A DNA stretch of 64,000 nt from Rhizobium chutanense (GTDB taxonomy: Bacteria; Pseudomonadota; Alphaproteobacteria; Rhizobiales; Rhizobiaceae): assembly GCF_002531935.1 (NCBI RefSeq), contig NZ_NWSV01000003.1, positions 62,001 through 126,000 on the forward strand, given 5' to 3'. The notes below the pieces were generated by a model. The model saw nothing but the letters and a program-made list of their open reading frames with translations. It was not told the origin of the DNA and searched no databases. The translations under genes were made by a program, and so were the position numbers. This document shows, in pieces, positions 7,809 through 16,048 of the stretch (position 1 is its first letter; the number at the start of each line of letters is the position of its first letter).

Positions 7809-8185
7809 AGCCTGCTCTGCTTTTGCGAATCATTGCAGCCCAGACGCGTTTGGTCGTCCGATGGCATCCGTGGCTCTGTGACTGCCACAGGGTCTCCGGT
7901 TCGTGGCCAGGTGCCTTGGCTGGGAACTCCCACCAGACTCTATATAGCACTTCGGATTCCCGAAATTGGCTGCGAGATTGAAATCATTGGGTGTTTTTTC
8001 CTGCCATCACCGCGCGAAACGCCGCGGATTTCGGATTCCCGAAGCGGTGAATTTCGGGATTCCGAAGCGGCGTTTTTCCCGCGGCATTGATGAACTCCGC
8101 CGGGGCGCTTGCTCATTCTCTTCGATTCGACAGCGCGATCGCGGGAGTGAGCGACCCTCTGTCTGGCGCGCGCATTGCCCGCCAT
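7809..8185. other. Intergenic region with palindromic repeats
   Basis: There is no convincing gene here. The notable content is the motif TTCGGATTCCCGAA at 7951-7964 and again within a long hairpin at 8017-8075, annotated separately. The 3' end of the gpx transcript, read on the minus strand, enters this region. Confidence 0.5.
8017..8075. repeat. Long hairpin built on TTCGGATTCCCGAA
   Basis: Outer arms AAACGCCGC (8017-8025) and GCGGCGTTT (8067-8075) are perfect complements. Inside them, TTCGGATTCCCGAA (8030-8043) and TTCGGGATTCCGAA (8053-8066) are inverted copies with one mismatch. A third copy lies at 7951-7964. The element sits about 110 bases after the gpx stop and could act as a transcript end or be a dispersed palindromic repeat. 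There is no strong T-run. Confidence 0.75.
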
Positions 8186-8746
8186 TCATCCCTTCGCCAG
8201 TTCTTTATCCACCGCCGAAACCAGCCGCGAATCATCTGCCGTCACGTCAGGCGCAAATCGAGCGGCAACCTTGCCGTCGCGGCCGATCAGGAATTTTTCG
8301 AAGTTCCAGAGGATGTCGTCCTCGTCGCCGCCTGCTAGGCCGTGGGATTTCAGGCGTTCGCGCATCGGGCCTTCGCCCGTGGTTGCCACACCCGATTTGG
8401 TCAGCTGCCGGTAAAGCGGGTGCTGAGCCTCGCCCTTGACCGAGATCTTCGAGAAGATCGGGAAGGTGACGTCATAGGTGCTGGTGCAGAAATCGAGAAT
8501 CTCGGCGTCGGTGCCGGGCTCCTGGCCCTTGAAATCATTAGCCGGGAAAGCGGCGATGACGAAGCCGCGTTCGCGCTTTTCGCCATAGAGCTTTTCCAGC
8601 CCCTCATATTGCGGCGTCAGCCCGCATTTCGAGGCGACATTGACGACAAGGAGCACCCTGCCCTTGTAGTCGTTGAGCGTGGTCTCGCGTCCATCCACAG
8701 TCTTGACCGGGATATCCAGCACGTTGCCCGTCACGGGAACCTCCAA
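8186..8746 (-). CDS. Glutathione peroxidase family protein
   Basis: This enzyme reduces hydrogen peroxide or organic hydroperoxides using glutathione or thioredoxin in the cytoplasm. The 186-residue protein has the catalytic tetrad positions Cys41 (NVASKCGLTPQY), Gln75 (FKGQEPG), and Trp147-Asn148 (ILWNFEKF). It is the cysteine type, not selenocysteine. The length is normal for bacterial BtuE/Gpx-like proteins. It is monocistronic, with an A/T-rich stretch just upstream of the ATG at 8746. Whether it prefers thioredoxin over glutathione, as many bacterial members do, cannot be read from the sequence. Confidence 0.93.
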   Translation of the reverse strand: MEVPVTGNVLDIPVKTVDGRETTLNDYKGRVLLVVNVASKCGLTPQYEGLEKLYGEKRERGFVIAAFPANDFKGQEPGTDAEILDFCTSTYDVTFPIFSKISVKGEAQHPLYRQLTKSGVATTGEGPMRERLKSHGLAGGDEDDILWNFEKFLIGRDGKVAARFAPDVTADDSRLVSAVDKELAKG

Positions 8747-8867
8747 ATTTTTTAAAGAATATGGTTCGCCAAACTTAGCGATATCGCCGCTGTTGTCATC
8801 AGCGTCGGGATCAACTCGGCGTCAACAAACGCCGGTGCGGCTTCCGGCCGCACCGGGCCTCGGCCTA

Positions 8868-9215
8868 TCAGGCCGGAGATGTTTCCTTCACGTCGTCGAG
8901 CAGGAAGTGCACGACGAGATAATCCGTCTTGTAGTGGCGGCCGCTGTCCGACACGGAATCGACGCTGCCGCCGTCCTTCGGGTGCCAGGCGTGGTAATGG
9001 GGGTTGGTGGTGATCAGGGTGATGGCCTTGCCATCCCTGTCGCCAAGCCGGAAACGCATCTCTGCGAGCGGCCAGATCCGCTCGTAATCCTGCATGGTGA
9101 TTCGCGCCTTCAGCGCCTTGCGCGGCGCTTCGCCGGCCTCGGCGGGTGCTTCCAACGTCACCTCCTCCGCTCCGCTGATGATGGCGTTGAATTCTTCAGG
9201 CCACATGCGTCTCAT
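8868..9215 (-). CDS. Conserved hypothetical protein (115 aa)
   Basis: The frame encodes a soluble 115-residue protein starting MRRMWPEEFN and containing HYHAWHPKDGGSVDSVSDSG, a His/Trp-rich loop, near residue 75. There are no membrane segments or signal peptide. I do not recognise a family. Codon use is like that of the surrounding genes, and the gene lies between gpx and a plus-strand methyltransferase with about 120 bases of spacer on the gpx side. A translation start a few residues downstream (MWPEEF) is possible. Confidence 0.75.
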   Translation of the reverse strand: MRRMWPEEFNAIISGAEEVTLEAPAEAGEAPRKALKARITMQDYERIWPLAEMRFRLGDRDGKAITLITTNPHYHAWHPKDGGSVDSVSDSGRHYKTDYLVVHFLLDDVKETSPA

Positions 9216-9378
9216 GAAATCGCTCCTCCCGAGGCTTTTCCGTCAGTCCACAGGGGCAACTTAACGGTTTGTCCGAAAGAAGCAAATTCCTGTCATGCGG
9301 TTGTCATCGACATCAGTCGCTCCTACCTTCTCGTCAAACCGCATCAGGGCCGTCGGTCCCGCAATCCCGAGTTCAAAG

Positions 9379-9984
9379 ATGAAGACACGTGAAGACAGGC
9401 AGGCGCTCCGGGCGAGCATGCCGCGCACTCCGCTCAGCGCCCATCATATGGAAAACGCCCGGCTGCTGCCGGATCGCGGCGAGCTGCTTTACCGCATCCC
9501 GAACGGCGGCATCGGCGTCGAGGTGGGTGCCGCCTTCGGCGAATATACGGCGGAGATCCTGGAAAAGAACCGGCCGGCGCAGCTCTATCTCATCGATCCC
9601 TGGTCGATGGATCGCTACAGCTCCGGGCTCGACGCGATCCATACGAATTTCGCGGCCGAGATCGCGGCCGGCCGGCTGCATCTGATGCAGGGCACGTCGC
9701 TCGAGAAGCTTGCCGAATTCGAGGACGATTTCCTCGACTGGGCCTATATCGATACCGACCATTCCTTCGAGCTCACCTGGCAGGAGCTGCTGCTCTGCGA
9801 CAAGAAGGTGAAGCGGACGGGGCGCATTGCCGGGCATGATTTCTGCACCGGCAACACGGTGAAGCCGATCGTCTATGGCGTCGTCGAGGCAGTCACCAAA
9901 TTCTGCAAGGATTACGGCTGGCAATTCGAGTTCCTGACGGTCGAATCGCACGCGCATTTTTCCTATTGCCTGAAACGGCTTTGA
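9379..9984 (+). CDS. Class I SAM-dependent methyltransferase-like protein
   Basis: The 201-residue protein has a Rossmann-type SAM site with GIGVEVGAAFGEYTAEIL at residues 45-61, followed by LYLIDPW (a motif II-like acidic strand end) and DFLDWAYIDTDHSFE, in which DTDHS resembles the catalytic/metal region of class I methyltransferases of the Methyltransf_24 type. The target is unknown. The start at 9379 (MKTRED) is a choice; frames upstream remain open to 9295, and an internal ATG at 9418 is also possible, since no strong ribosome-binding site decides. The gene is convergent with the cupin gene, six bases away. Confidence 0.8.
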   Translation: MKTREDRQALRASMPRTPLSAHHMENARLLPDRGELLYRIPNGGIGVEVGAAFGEYTAEILEKNRPAQLYLIDPWSMDRYSSGLDAIHTNFAAEIAAGRLHLMQGTSLEKLAEFEDDFLDWAYIDTDHSFELTWQELLLCDKKVKRTGRIAGHDFCTGNTVKPIVYGVVEAVTKFCKDYGWQFEFLTVESHAHFSYCLKRL

Positions 9985-9989
9985 TTGGC

Positions 9990-10391
9990 TCAGGCCTTGC
10001 CGGAATATTGCGCGTCGCTGACCTTTTCCATCCAGTCGACGTGCTTGCCATCCAACGCCTCGTGAATGGCGATATGCACCATTGCCGTGTCCGGGGCAGC
10101 GCCATGCCAGTGTTTTTCACCCGGCGCGAACCAGACGGTGTCGCCGGCGCGGATTTCGCGGATTTCCTCGCCCCAGCTCTGGGCGAGGCCCTTACCTGAG
10201 GTGACGACCAACGTCTGGCCGAGCGGATGCGTATGCCAGGCGGTGCGGGCACCGGGTTCGAAGGTGACGGAGGTTGCCTTCACTCGGGCCGGCGCCGGCG
10301 GCTCCATCAACGGATCCTGGCGGACGGCGCCGGTGAAATAGTCGGCCGGCGGCTTCGTCGAGGGGCTGGAGCCGGCGGGTTTGATCTCCAT
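9990..10391 (-). CDS. Cupin domain protein
   Basis: This 133-residue single-domain cupin has motif 1 at residues 50-70, with His53, His55 and Gln59 as metal ligands (WHTHPLGQT), and motif 2 around 82-96 with His94 and His96 (GEKHWHG). The pattern is close to that of small Mn-dependent cupins annotated as quercetinase-like or (R)-mandelonitrile-lyase-like proteins; the natural substrate is unknown. It is transcribed away from the aldo/keto reductase at 10534, so the two may share a regulated intergenic region. The assignment to the fold is secure, the reaction is not. Confidence 0.88.
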   Translation of the reverse strand: MEIKPAGSSPSTKPPADYFTGAVRQDPLMEPPAPARVKATSVTFEPGARTAWHTHPLGQTLVVTSGKGLAQSWGEEIREIRAGDTVWFAPGEKHWHGAAPDTAMVHIAIHEALDGKHVDWMEKVSDAQYSGKA

Positions 10392-10533
10392 GGTCTTTCC
10401 TTTTCATTGCAGTTGAAGCCTTGCCGCGGAACGATATTTCATCGAGGCGCCCAATCAAGGCCGGATCGACAATTGCCGCATAGTCGCCTGCCTGATAGGC
10501 CAGTGTCTTTCATCACTTACGAAGGATTTTTTC

Positions 10534-11520
10534 ATGAAACACCATGCTTTCGGCCGCATGCCCTTCACGGTCACCAATGTCGGTTTCGGCGCCTGGCAGA
10601 TCGGCGGTTCCTGGGGCGACATCAGCGAGGCGGACGGCGGCGCGGCGCTGAATGCCGCGCTCGATGCCGGCATGACCTTCATCGATACGGCTGACGTCTA
10701 TGGCGACGGCCGCTCGGAAAAAATCATCGCCGACGTGCTGAAAACCCGTGGCGGCGAACGGCCGATGGTCGCCACCAAGGCGGGGCGCCGCCTCAACCCG
10801 CATGTCGCGGAAGGCTACAGCAAGGCCAATCTTGAAGGCTTCATCGACCGCAGCTTGACAAATCTTGCCGTCGACAGCCTCGACCTCGTGCAGTTGCATT
10901 GCCCGCCGCGCGAGGTGCTTTACCAGCCCGAAGTCTTCGAGGCTCTCGACGCGCTGCAGCAGGCCGGCAAGATCAAGGGCTACGGCGTCAGCGTCGAAAA
11001 GGTCGAGGACGGGCTGAAGGCGATCGAATATCCCGGCGTCGTCAGCATCCAGATCATCTACAATATCTTCCGCCAGCGCCCCGATCACCTGTTCTTCCAG
11101 GAAGCGCGCCGCCGGAATGTAGCGATCATCGCCCGCGTGCCGCTGGCAAGCGGCCTGCTCTCCGGCAAGATCACCCGGGAGACGCATTTTGCCAACGACG
11201 ACCATCGCAATTTCAACCGCAACGGCGAAGCCTTCGATGTCGGCGAGACCTTTGCCGGCGTGCCTTTCGAGGTCGGCCTGCAGGCGGTGGAAGAGGTGCG
11301 CAAGCTGGTGCCCCAGGGCGCCACGATGGCCGCCTTCGCGCTCCGCTGGATCCTGATGGCCGAAGCCGTCACCGTCGTCATCCCCGGCGCCCGCAATGGC
11401 GAGCAGGCGAAAGCCAACGCAGCCGCTGCCGACCTTGCGCCGCTTTCAGCCGATGTCATGGCAGCAACGCGCGAGATCTACGAGCGGCTGATCGCGCCGC
11501 ATGTGCATCAGCGCTGGTAG
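10534..11520 (+). CDS. Aldo/keto reductase
   Basis: The 328-residue protein is an NADPH-dependent oxidoreductase of the aldo/keto reductase superfamily. The catalytic residues are visible as Asp51 (FIDTADVYG), Tyr56, Lys82 (VATKAG) and His in LDLVQLHCPP. The N-terminal GFGAWQIGGSWG strand-turn is typical of the YajO/Tas-like subgroup. The C-terminal VIPGARNGEQAKANAAA loop binds the cofactor phosphate in relatives. It reduces or oxidises unidentified aldehydes or ketones. The gene is single, divergent from the cupin gene and followed by a repeat-containing spacer. Confidence 0.93.
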   Translation: MKHHAFGRMPFTVTNVGFGAWQIGGSWGDISEADGGAALNAALDAGMTFIDTADVYGDGRSEKIIADVLKTRGGERPMVATKAGRRLNPHVAEGYSKANLEGFIDRSLTNLAVDSLDLVQLHCPPREVLYQPEVFEALDALQQAGKIKGYGVSVEKVEDGLKAIEYPGVVSIQIIYNIFRQRPDHLFFQEARRRNVAIIARVPLASGLLSGKITRETHFANDDHRNFNRNGEAFDVGETFAGVPFEVGLQAVEEVRKLVPQGATMAAFALRWILMAEAVTVVIPGARNGEQAKANAAAADLAPLSADVMAATREIYERLIAPHVHQRW

Positions 11521-11720
11521 GGCCGGAGTGCTGCTTCTTTGTCAGGATTGGGGCGAGACGCCCACCTGCCGGGCGAAGGGGATAGCTGCGACCGCTCGAT
11601 TTCCTCTTCTCCCCAGCGGGTGGCTGCAGGGCGGATGATGGGGCCACGCGGCAGTTCGTTGGATCATGAAGCGCGACGCATCTATCCGCTGCGCCGACGT
11701 CGAGTTTGGCAAGAACAGCC

Positions 11721-11825
11721 CCCACTCTCCGTCATCCCAGGCCTCGAGCCTGGGATCCATGCCCGCTGACGATAAAGGCCAGCGTGGATCCTCGGGTCAA
11801 GCCCGAGGAGGACGGAGGGTGGGGT
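11721..11825. repeat. Alphaproteobacterial palindromic intergenic repeat
   Basis: Two short palindromes, CCCAGGC-N5-GCCTGGG (11736-11754) and CTCGGG-N5-CCCGAG (11791-11807), sit inside outer arms related to CTCCGTCATCC and its complement. From memory, the combination of a CCGTCATCC-type end, a GGATCCA block and a CTCGGG-type palindrome recurs in many alphaproteobacterial intergenic regions. No protein is encoded. Confidence 0.6.
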
Positions 11826-11935
11826 GGCTTCTGGAGCAAGGGCAGCGAGGAATACGGGCGCAGCTGCGCTTTTTACGTGGGCTTGGCCCTCCGTCCGCCC
11901 GCCGGCAGGACGGCCATACGATCCAACAACGACAA

Positions 11936-11957
11936 AGGCCGAACTTTCGCCCGGCCT
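11936..11957 (-). terminator. Terminator-like hairpin after the esterase-like gene
   Basis: Read on the minus strand, AGGCCG and CGGCCT form a 6-bp stem around a 10-base loop, followed by TTTGTCGTT. It begins 26 bases past the stop codon at 11984. The T-run is weak, so this is a moderate call. Confidence 0.45.
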
Positions 11958-11983
11958 CCTTCATTTGTTCGGTCTATGACCAC

Positions 11984-14182
11984 TCAGTTCGTCGCGCTCA
12001 GCTCGACCGGGAAGAACAGGGTCTCGCCGGAGGAGTCGCTGACACCGTCATTGTCGGTAACCGCGTAAGGTTTGCCCGAGGCGTCGAAGGTGAAGCCTTC
12101 GAGCTTGTCGAGCACATAGCCATTGGTGGCGGTCTTGAGTTCACCGAGGAAGTCGTGGGCTTCGGTCTTCTTGACTACAGGCAGCTCTGTCCCGAGCTTG
12201 GCGGGCTTCAGCTCCGAGATCGCCACCTTGTAGAGCTTCTTCAGCTTGGCGGCGTCGCCAATGAGGTTGTCGCGCTCGATGATGTAGACGCTGTCGCCGT
12301 GAGCCGAGATTTCCGACAGGCCGACCCAGCCGCTTTCCGTCCTGTCAAGCGGATAGCGCACCGCGCCCCATTCCTTCCTCTTCGGATTGTAGGAGACGAG
12401 CTTGACGAAGCCCTTCTCGTCGTCAGCCCACTCGCGCTGGACCGCCATCCACAGCGTCGCATCGTCGCCGGTGCCGACAATGGTCACACCTTCGAAGCCG
12501 TAGCGAATTTCGTTGGCGACGAGCTCCTTCGGCAGGGCGATCTCGGCCTTGATGTCGCCCTTGGCATTGACGTTGTAAAGGGCATGCGGGACGAGACGCT
12601 CGCTGTAACCTTCCGAGGCGAGCCAGAAGGAGCCGTCGGCGGCAACGGCGATGCCTTCGATGTCGAGCTTCTGGGCCGGGGCGCCGTCACGCTTGACGAC
12701 GAGGGCGTCGGTGATGACGGCCGGCTTCTGGCTGGCGTCGATCGTGTAGATCGTCGGCTGCGAACCGAGAACGCTGTCGCTGACGGCGTAGAGCATGCCC
12801 GGCTTGCCAGGAACGGCGGCGAGACCCGAAAGGGCTGCAAAGCCGATCGGGTTGCCGTCCTTGTCGGCGGAGACGATCTGCGGATAGGCCTTTTCACCTT
12901 CCCCGCGCTGATAGATCATCACGTGCGAGCGGGCGCCGCCGTCCTTGCCGAGGTCGAGTTCGTTGGTTGTGGCGAAGAGATTGCGTGCGGGAATGGCGAT
13001 CCCGCCTTCCGGCGAAATCCCCGACGGCAGCAATTGCACGAGCTCGGGATCGGCGCCGGTATCCCTGTAGACGCCGACGACCGAAGCGCGCTCGGCGAGC
13101 AGGAAGAAATACTGCTCATCGCCGAACTTGGCGGCTTCCAGACCCTCCGGCTCGACGCCCTTCGATCCCGAGCGGCTTTCCGGATAGTGGCCGATATGAG
13201 CGACGGCGCGTTCGAAGGAAGCGCCCGATTCGTAGAGAAGCTTGCCCGTCTTGTCGAAGATGGTAAAGCCACGCGAGCCGCCCTGGTAGTCGCCTTCATT
13301 GGCAATGACGAGGCGGTTATCATCCAGCCACTTCACGGCGTCTGGCTCGCGCGGAACGGCCTTGGCTTCGCCTGTGAATTTCAGGGCGCCGTCACGCTTG
13401 GTGTCGATGCCGGCCAAATCGACGCTGCCGGCGGAGAAGTGCGTCTTCACGGCAGCCCTATTGGCGTCGATGATGACGATCTCGTTGTTTTCCTGCAGCG
13501 TCAGCGCAATCTCGTTCAAGCCGTTGAAGGCGACGAATTCCGGCTCCGGATCTTCGGGCGCGACGCCGGCAAGGCCGGTCAGCGCCACATGCTTGATGGT
13601 GCCGCAATCGACAGTGCCGTTCTTGAGCTGGAAGACGACGAGGTCGCCGGCCGGCATTTGCGGGATCTTCCCGTCATTGACCTCTTCATCACGCTCGTTT
13701 TCGATCGCGATGGCACCGAGCGTCTTGTCCTTGTTGAGGGCGATCGAATCCGGCTGGCCGCCGAGATCGCAGCTGTTCTCGATCTTCTTCGTCGCCACGT
13801 CGACGATCGAAAGGCGGCCCGACGGCTTGCCCTTGCTTTCGGAGGTGTTGACGGCGACCAGCGCCTTGCCGGCGCTGGAAGTGACCGATGTCGGCTCGCC
13901 ATCCATCATCAGCGCGCCGCCGGCCTTCGGGGCCTTGGCGTCGGTAATGTCGATGAAGCCGATCGCGCCGAGCGGGCTGTCGCTATAGATCAGCGTGTTG
14001 CCGTCGTCGGTCGCGGTAATGATTTCGGCCGACGTGGCCGAAAGCTTATCCTTGTCATCAGGCAGGTTCCGGGCCACCGGGAAAGAGGCGATCCGGTTGA
14101 AGACCGGTTCGGCCGCAGCCGGAAAGGCAACGGATGCGAGAAGCACGGCAGCAAGCGCTGCCTTGCGCGATGAAATTGTCAT
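11984..14182 (-). CDS. Exported esterase-like-activity-of-phytase family protein
   Basis: From the ATG at 14182 (MTISSRKAALA) the protein has 732 residues. An SD-like GGGGG block lies just upstream. A signal peptide ending near AFPAAAEP (about residue 26) implies periplasmic or secreted location. The N-terminal half contains repeated beta-propeller-like strands (for example GNTLIYSDSPLGAIGFID and GRLSIVDVATKKI). The C-terminal half carries the LEGFTFD and EGIAVAADGSFWLASE segments typical of proteins grouped as esterase-like activity of phytase. Members are thought to hydrolyse phosphoesters, but substrates are mostly undefined. The gene stands alone between ribN and a repeat. A longer upstream extension of the frame is not used because it would erase the signal peptide. 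Confidence 0.85.
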   Translation of the reverse strand: MTISSRKAALAAVLLASVAFPAAAEPVFNRIASFPVARNLPDDKDKLSATSAEIITATDDGNTLIYSDSPLGAIGFIDITDAKAPKAGGALMMDGEPTSVTSSAGKALVAVNTSESKGKPSGRLSIVDVATKKIENSCDLGGQPDSIALNKDKTLGAIAIENERDEEVNDGKIPQMPAGDLVVFQLKNGTVDCGTIKHVALTGLAGVAPEDPEPEFVAFNGLNEIALTLQENNEIVIIDANRAAVKTHFSAGSVDLAGIDTKRDGALKFTGEAKAVPREPDAVKWLDDNRLVIANEGDYQGGSRGFTIFDKTGKLLYESGASFERAVAHIGHYPESRSGSKGVEPEGLEAAKFGDEQYFFLLAERASVVGVYRDTGADPELVQLLPSGISPEGGIAIPARNLFATTNELDLGKDGGARSHVMIYQRGEGEKAYPQIVSADKDGNPIGFAALSGLAAVPGKPGMLYAVSDSVLGSQPTIYTIDASQKPAVITDALVVKRDGAPAQKLDIEGIAVAADGSFWLASEGYSERLVPHALYNVNAKGDIKAEIALPKELVANEIRYGFEGVTIVGTGDDATLWMAVQREWADDEKGFVKLVSYNPKRKEWGAVRYPLDRTESGWVGLSEISAHGDSVYIIERDNLIGDAAKLKKLYKVAISELKPAKLGTELPVVKKTEAHDFLGELKTATNGYVLDKLEGFTFDASGKPYAVTDNDGVSDSSGETLFFPVELSATN

Positions 14183-14277
14183 GACATCCCCCATGTGTCG
14201 AACATTCGAAACATGAGTTTTCTGCGGGAGCGGCGTGACAGAGGCATGACAGATGCGACATTTTGCCCCCGAACAGA

Positions 14278-15177
14278 TCAGGCGGGTTTGCGCTCTCTGC
14301 GCATCTCGTTTCGCATGATGAAGAGCGAGGCGGACAGGATGAGGGCCGCTCCCAGCCAGAGGTAACCCGCCGGCGCATAACCGAAGAACAGCCAGCCGGC
14401 CAGCACATTCAGCGGCAGCTTCAGATCGTCGAAAGGCTGGACGTAGGCGGCGTCCGCCGCGGCATAGGCAAGCGTCAGAAAATACTGCGCCGCCGCGGTC
14501 AAGAGCCCCGCCAGCAGGAACAGGGCAAGGGTAGCACCCGTCGGCACGGCAAAGCCCGCCGCAAGCGCCAGGCCGCCATTTATCGGCGTCAGCAGAACGA
14601 GCAGCCAGACGGTGATCGTCTCCGGTCGCTCGATGCCGGTCAGGCTCTTGGTGATCAGCGACGAGGCGCCCCACAGCAGCGCCGAGAGCACCGGCAGGAG
14701 TGCGGCCCAGCCAAAACCGTCCGACCATGGCTGCAGGATGATCATCGCGCCGGTGAAACCGGCTGCGGTCGCCGCCCAGCGGGCCGGACCGACGCGCTCA
14801 CCGAGGAAAAGCCGGGCGCCCAGAATGATGAAGAAGGGCGAGGTCATCACCAGTGCGATCGCCTGCCAGATCGGCACGGCGGCAAGACCGGCAACCCACG
14901 CCTCGACGCCCAGGGCGGCAAGCACGACGCGCGCGACGTGGCGCCAGGGATAGCGCGTGCGCATCGCCGCAAGGCCGAGCCGGCGAAGGAAGGGCAGCGA
15001 AAACAGGAAGGCGAAGCCGTATTGCCAGAAGGCGGCCGAGGCCGAGGGGAAGGCAAGCTTCATCGTCAGCCATTGAGTGACGACGTTGAGAAGCGAAAAA
15101 GCGATGCCGGCAAGGACCATCCAGAGGGCGCCGACAACGGCGCGGGACGGCTCGCCAGCGAGGGAAGTCTGATTCAT
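14278..15177 (-). CDS. ribN: Riboflavin transporter RibN (EamA/DMT family)
   Basis: This is a 299-residue, ten-helix EamA-type drug/metabolite transporter with two tandem EamA domains. It sits directly behind an FMN riboswitch on the same strand (15273-15423), which strongly points to flavin transport. RibN of Rhizobium leguminosarum is the described family of riboflavin importers with this arrangement. The protein acts in the inner membrane. The start at 15177 (MNQTSL) is chosen because GGATGAAAG precedes it; starts at 15186 or 15207 are possible. Translation or transcription should be repressed when FMN is high. The functional call rests on family plus riboswitch. Confidence 0.9.
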   Translation of the reverse strand: MNQTSLAGEPSRAVVGALWMVLAGIAFSLLNVVTQWLTMKLAFPSASAAFWQYGFAFLFSLPFLRRLGLAAMRTRYPWRHVARVVLAALGVEAWVAGLAAVPIWQAIALVMTSPFFIILGARLFLGERVGPARWAATAAGFTGAMIILQPWSDGFGWAALLPVLSALLWGASSLITKSLTGIERPETITVWLLVLLTPINGGLALAAGFAVPTGATLALFLLAGLLTAAAQYFLTLAYAAADAAYVQPFDDLKLPLNVLAGWLFFGYAPAGYLWLGAALILSASLFIMRNEMRRERKPA

Positions 15178-15242
15178 GTCTTTCATCCACGACTTAGGGA
15201 CCAACATAAATCAGGACGTATGAGCCACGACCAGGCGACACA

Positions 15243-15258
15243 GGGCAGCCCCCTGCCC
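15243..15258 (-). promoter_or_regulatory. Hairpin between FMN riboswitch and ribN
   Basis: On the minus strand GGGCAG-GGGG-CTGCCC forms a strong 6-bp stem 15 bases after the riboswitch core. No T-run follows, so it is more likely part of the expression platform than a simple terminator. Confidence 0.5.
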
Positions 15259-15272
15259 CTCGCACGGCCGAC

Positions 15273-15423
15273 ACTCATTCTCTTCCATCCGGACTTTAAC
15301 CGTCGGCTCCGGAATCGCACCGGATCTGCTGACCCTTCTCCCGCATGGCGCAGAAGCAGGCGCTCGCGGGCTTGAGCCGAAGCCCTTTACCGCCGGTGGG
15401 GAGTTTCACCCCGCCCTGAGAAC
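15273..15423 (-). promoter_or_regulatory. FMN riboswitch (RFN element)
   Basis: Read on the minus strand, the element contains the conserved RFN blocks in order: CAGGGCGGGGTGAAACTCC, then CCCACCGGCGGTA, an internal variable arm, GTCAGCAGATCCGGTG, GATTCCGGAGCCGACGGT and TAAAGTCCGGATGGAAGAGA. These match the FMN aptamer closely. It senses flavin mononucleotide and controls ribN downstream. Confidence 0.95.
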
Positions 15424-15487
15424 AGAAATCTCGTAGATCAAAGGGAGCTCAGCGGCAAGGTCAGCCAAACCAAAAAGGTCCGGCACA

Positions 15488-15514
15488 GCAAAGGGGTCCG
15501 GCAAGCCGAACCCC
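15488..15514 (-). terminator. Terminator candidate after the HU gene
   Basis: On the minus strand GGGGTTCG and CGGACCCC pair (8 bp with one G-T) around a 6-base loop and are followed by TTTGC. A second hairpin, CAGCCGG-N8-CCGGCTG (15530-15551), precedes it nearer the stop codon. Together they probably end the HU transcript. Confidence 0.5.
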
Positions 15515-15566
15515 CTCTCAAATCCTGCACAGCCGGTCTCGTTTCCGGCTGGCGGACAATCCCAGA

Positions 15567-15842
15567 TCAGCCGTTGACGGCGTCCTTCAGGCCCTTGCCG
15601 GGCGTGAACTTCGGCACGTTGCGAGCCGGAATATCGACTTCAGCACCCGTCGACGGGTTGCGGCCCTTCGTTGCGGCGCGATGAGAAACGGTGAAGCTGC
15701 CGAAACCCGCGAGGCGGATGTCGCCCTTGTTCTTGAGTTCAGCCTGGACAACGTCAAAAACCGCGTCAACAGCGGAAGCCGCGTCAGACTTCGTCAGTCC
15801 TGCCTTTTCGGCGACTGCGGACACGAGTTCATTCTTGTTCAT
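15567..15842 (-). CDS. hupB: HU-family DNA-binding protein
   Basis: The 91-residue protein is a nucleoid-associated HU protein that bends DNA nonspecifically as a dimer. The hallmark GFGSFTVSHRAATKGRNPSTG arm is split by the conserved R-NP-TG motif, and the protein ends FTPGKGLKDAVNG. It lies directly downstream of lon on the same strand, the order commonly seen in proteobacteria. A terminator separates the two genes, so HU is expressed from its own promoter in the 15843-15975 spacer. Length and motifs are entirely typical. Confidence 0.96.
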   Translation of the reverse strand: MNKNELVSAVAEKAGLTKSDAASAVDAVFDVVQAELKNKGDIRLAGFGSFTVSHRAATKGRNPSTGAEVDIPARNVPKFTPGKGLKDAVNG

Positions 15843-15975
15843 GTTTCCACCCCTTTCTAAATGGTATGAAACGACTCAATAGTAAGCTAGGCGCCGAATA
15901 GGTTTCATCAGGCCCGCCGGGAACCCAAAAGCCCTGCAAATCAAGGAAAAGCAAGCGTCTCCATGACGTTTTCAC

Positions 15976-16006
15976 AAAAAAGGCTGGCGTTTTCGCCAGC
16001 CTTTTT
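15976..16006 (-). terminator. Intrinsic terminator of lon
   Basis: The sequence GGCTGGCG-TTTT-CGCCAGCC forms a perfect 8-bp stem flanked by six A on one side and five T on the other, so it can terminate in either direction. It lies 43 bases after the lon stop codon. Confidence 0.93.
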
Positions 16007-16048
16007 CCGTGTTTTGCTCCAATGGGGCATAAATGTGGCCGAGGCCAT

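Larger units (their letters stand above)
11521..11983. other. Intergenic region with dispersed repeat
   Basis: No gene is evident. The region holds an imperfect inverted repeat block at 11721-11825 and a terminator-like hairpin at 11936-11957, both listed separately. Upstream of these is GC-rich sequence with no feature I can support. Confidence 0.5.

Noticed and set aside
11666..14173. 835-codon frame on the plus strand
   Set aside because: It is antisense to the exported esterase-like gene, which has a signal peptide and family motifs; the antisense translation is low-complexity.
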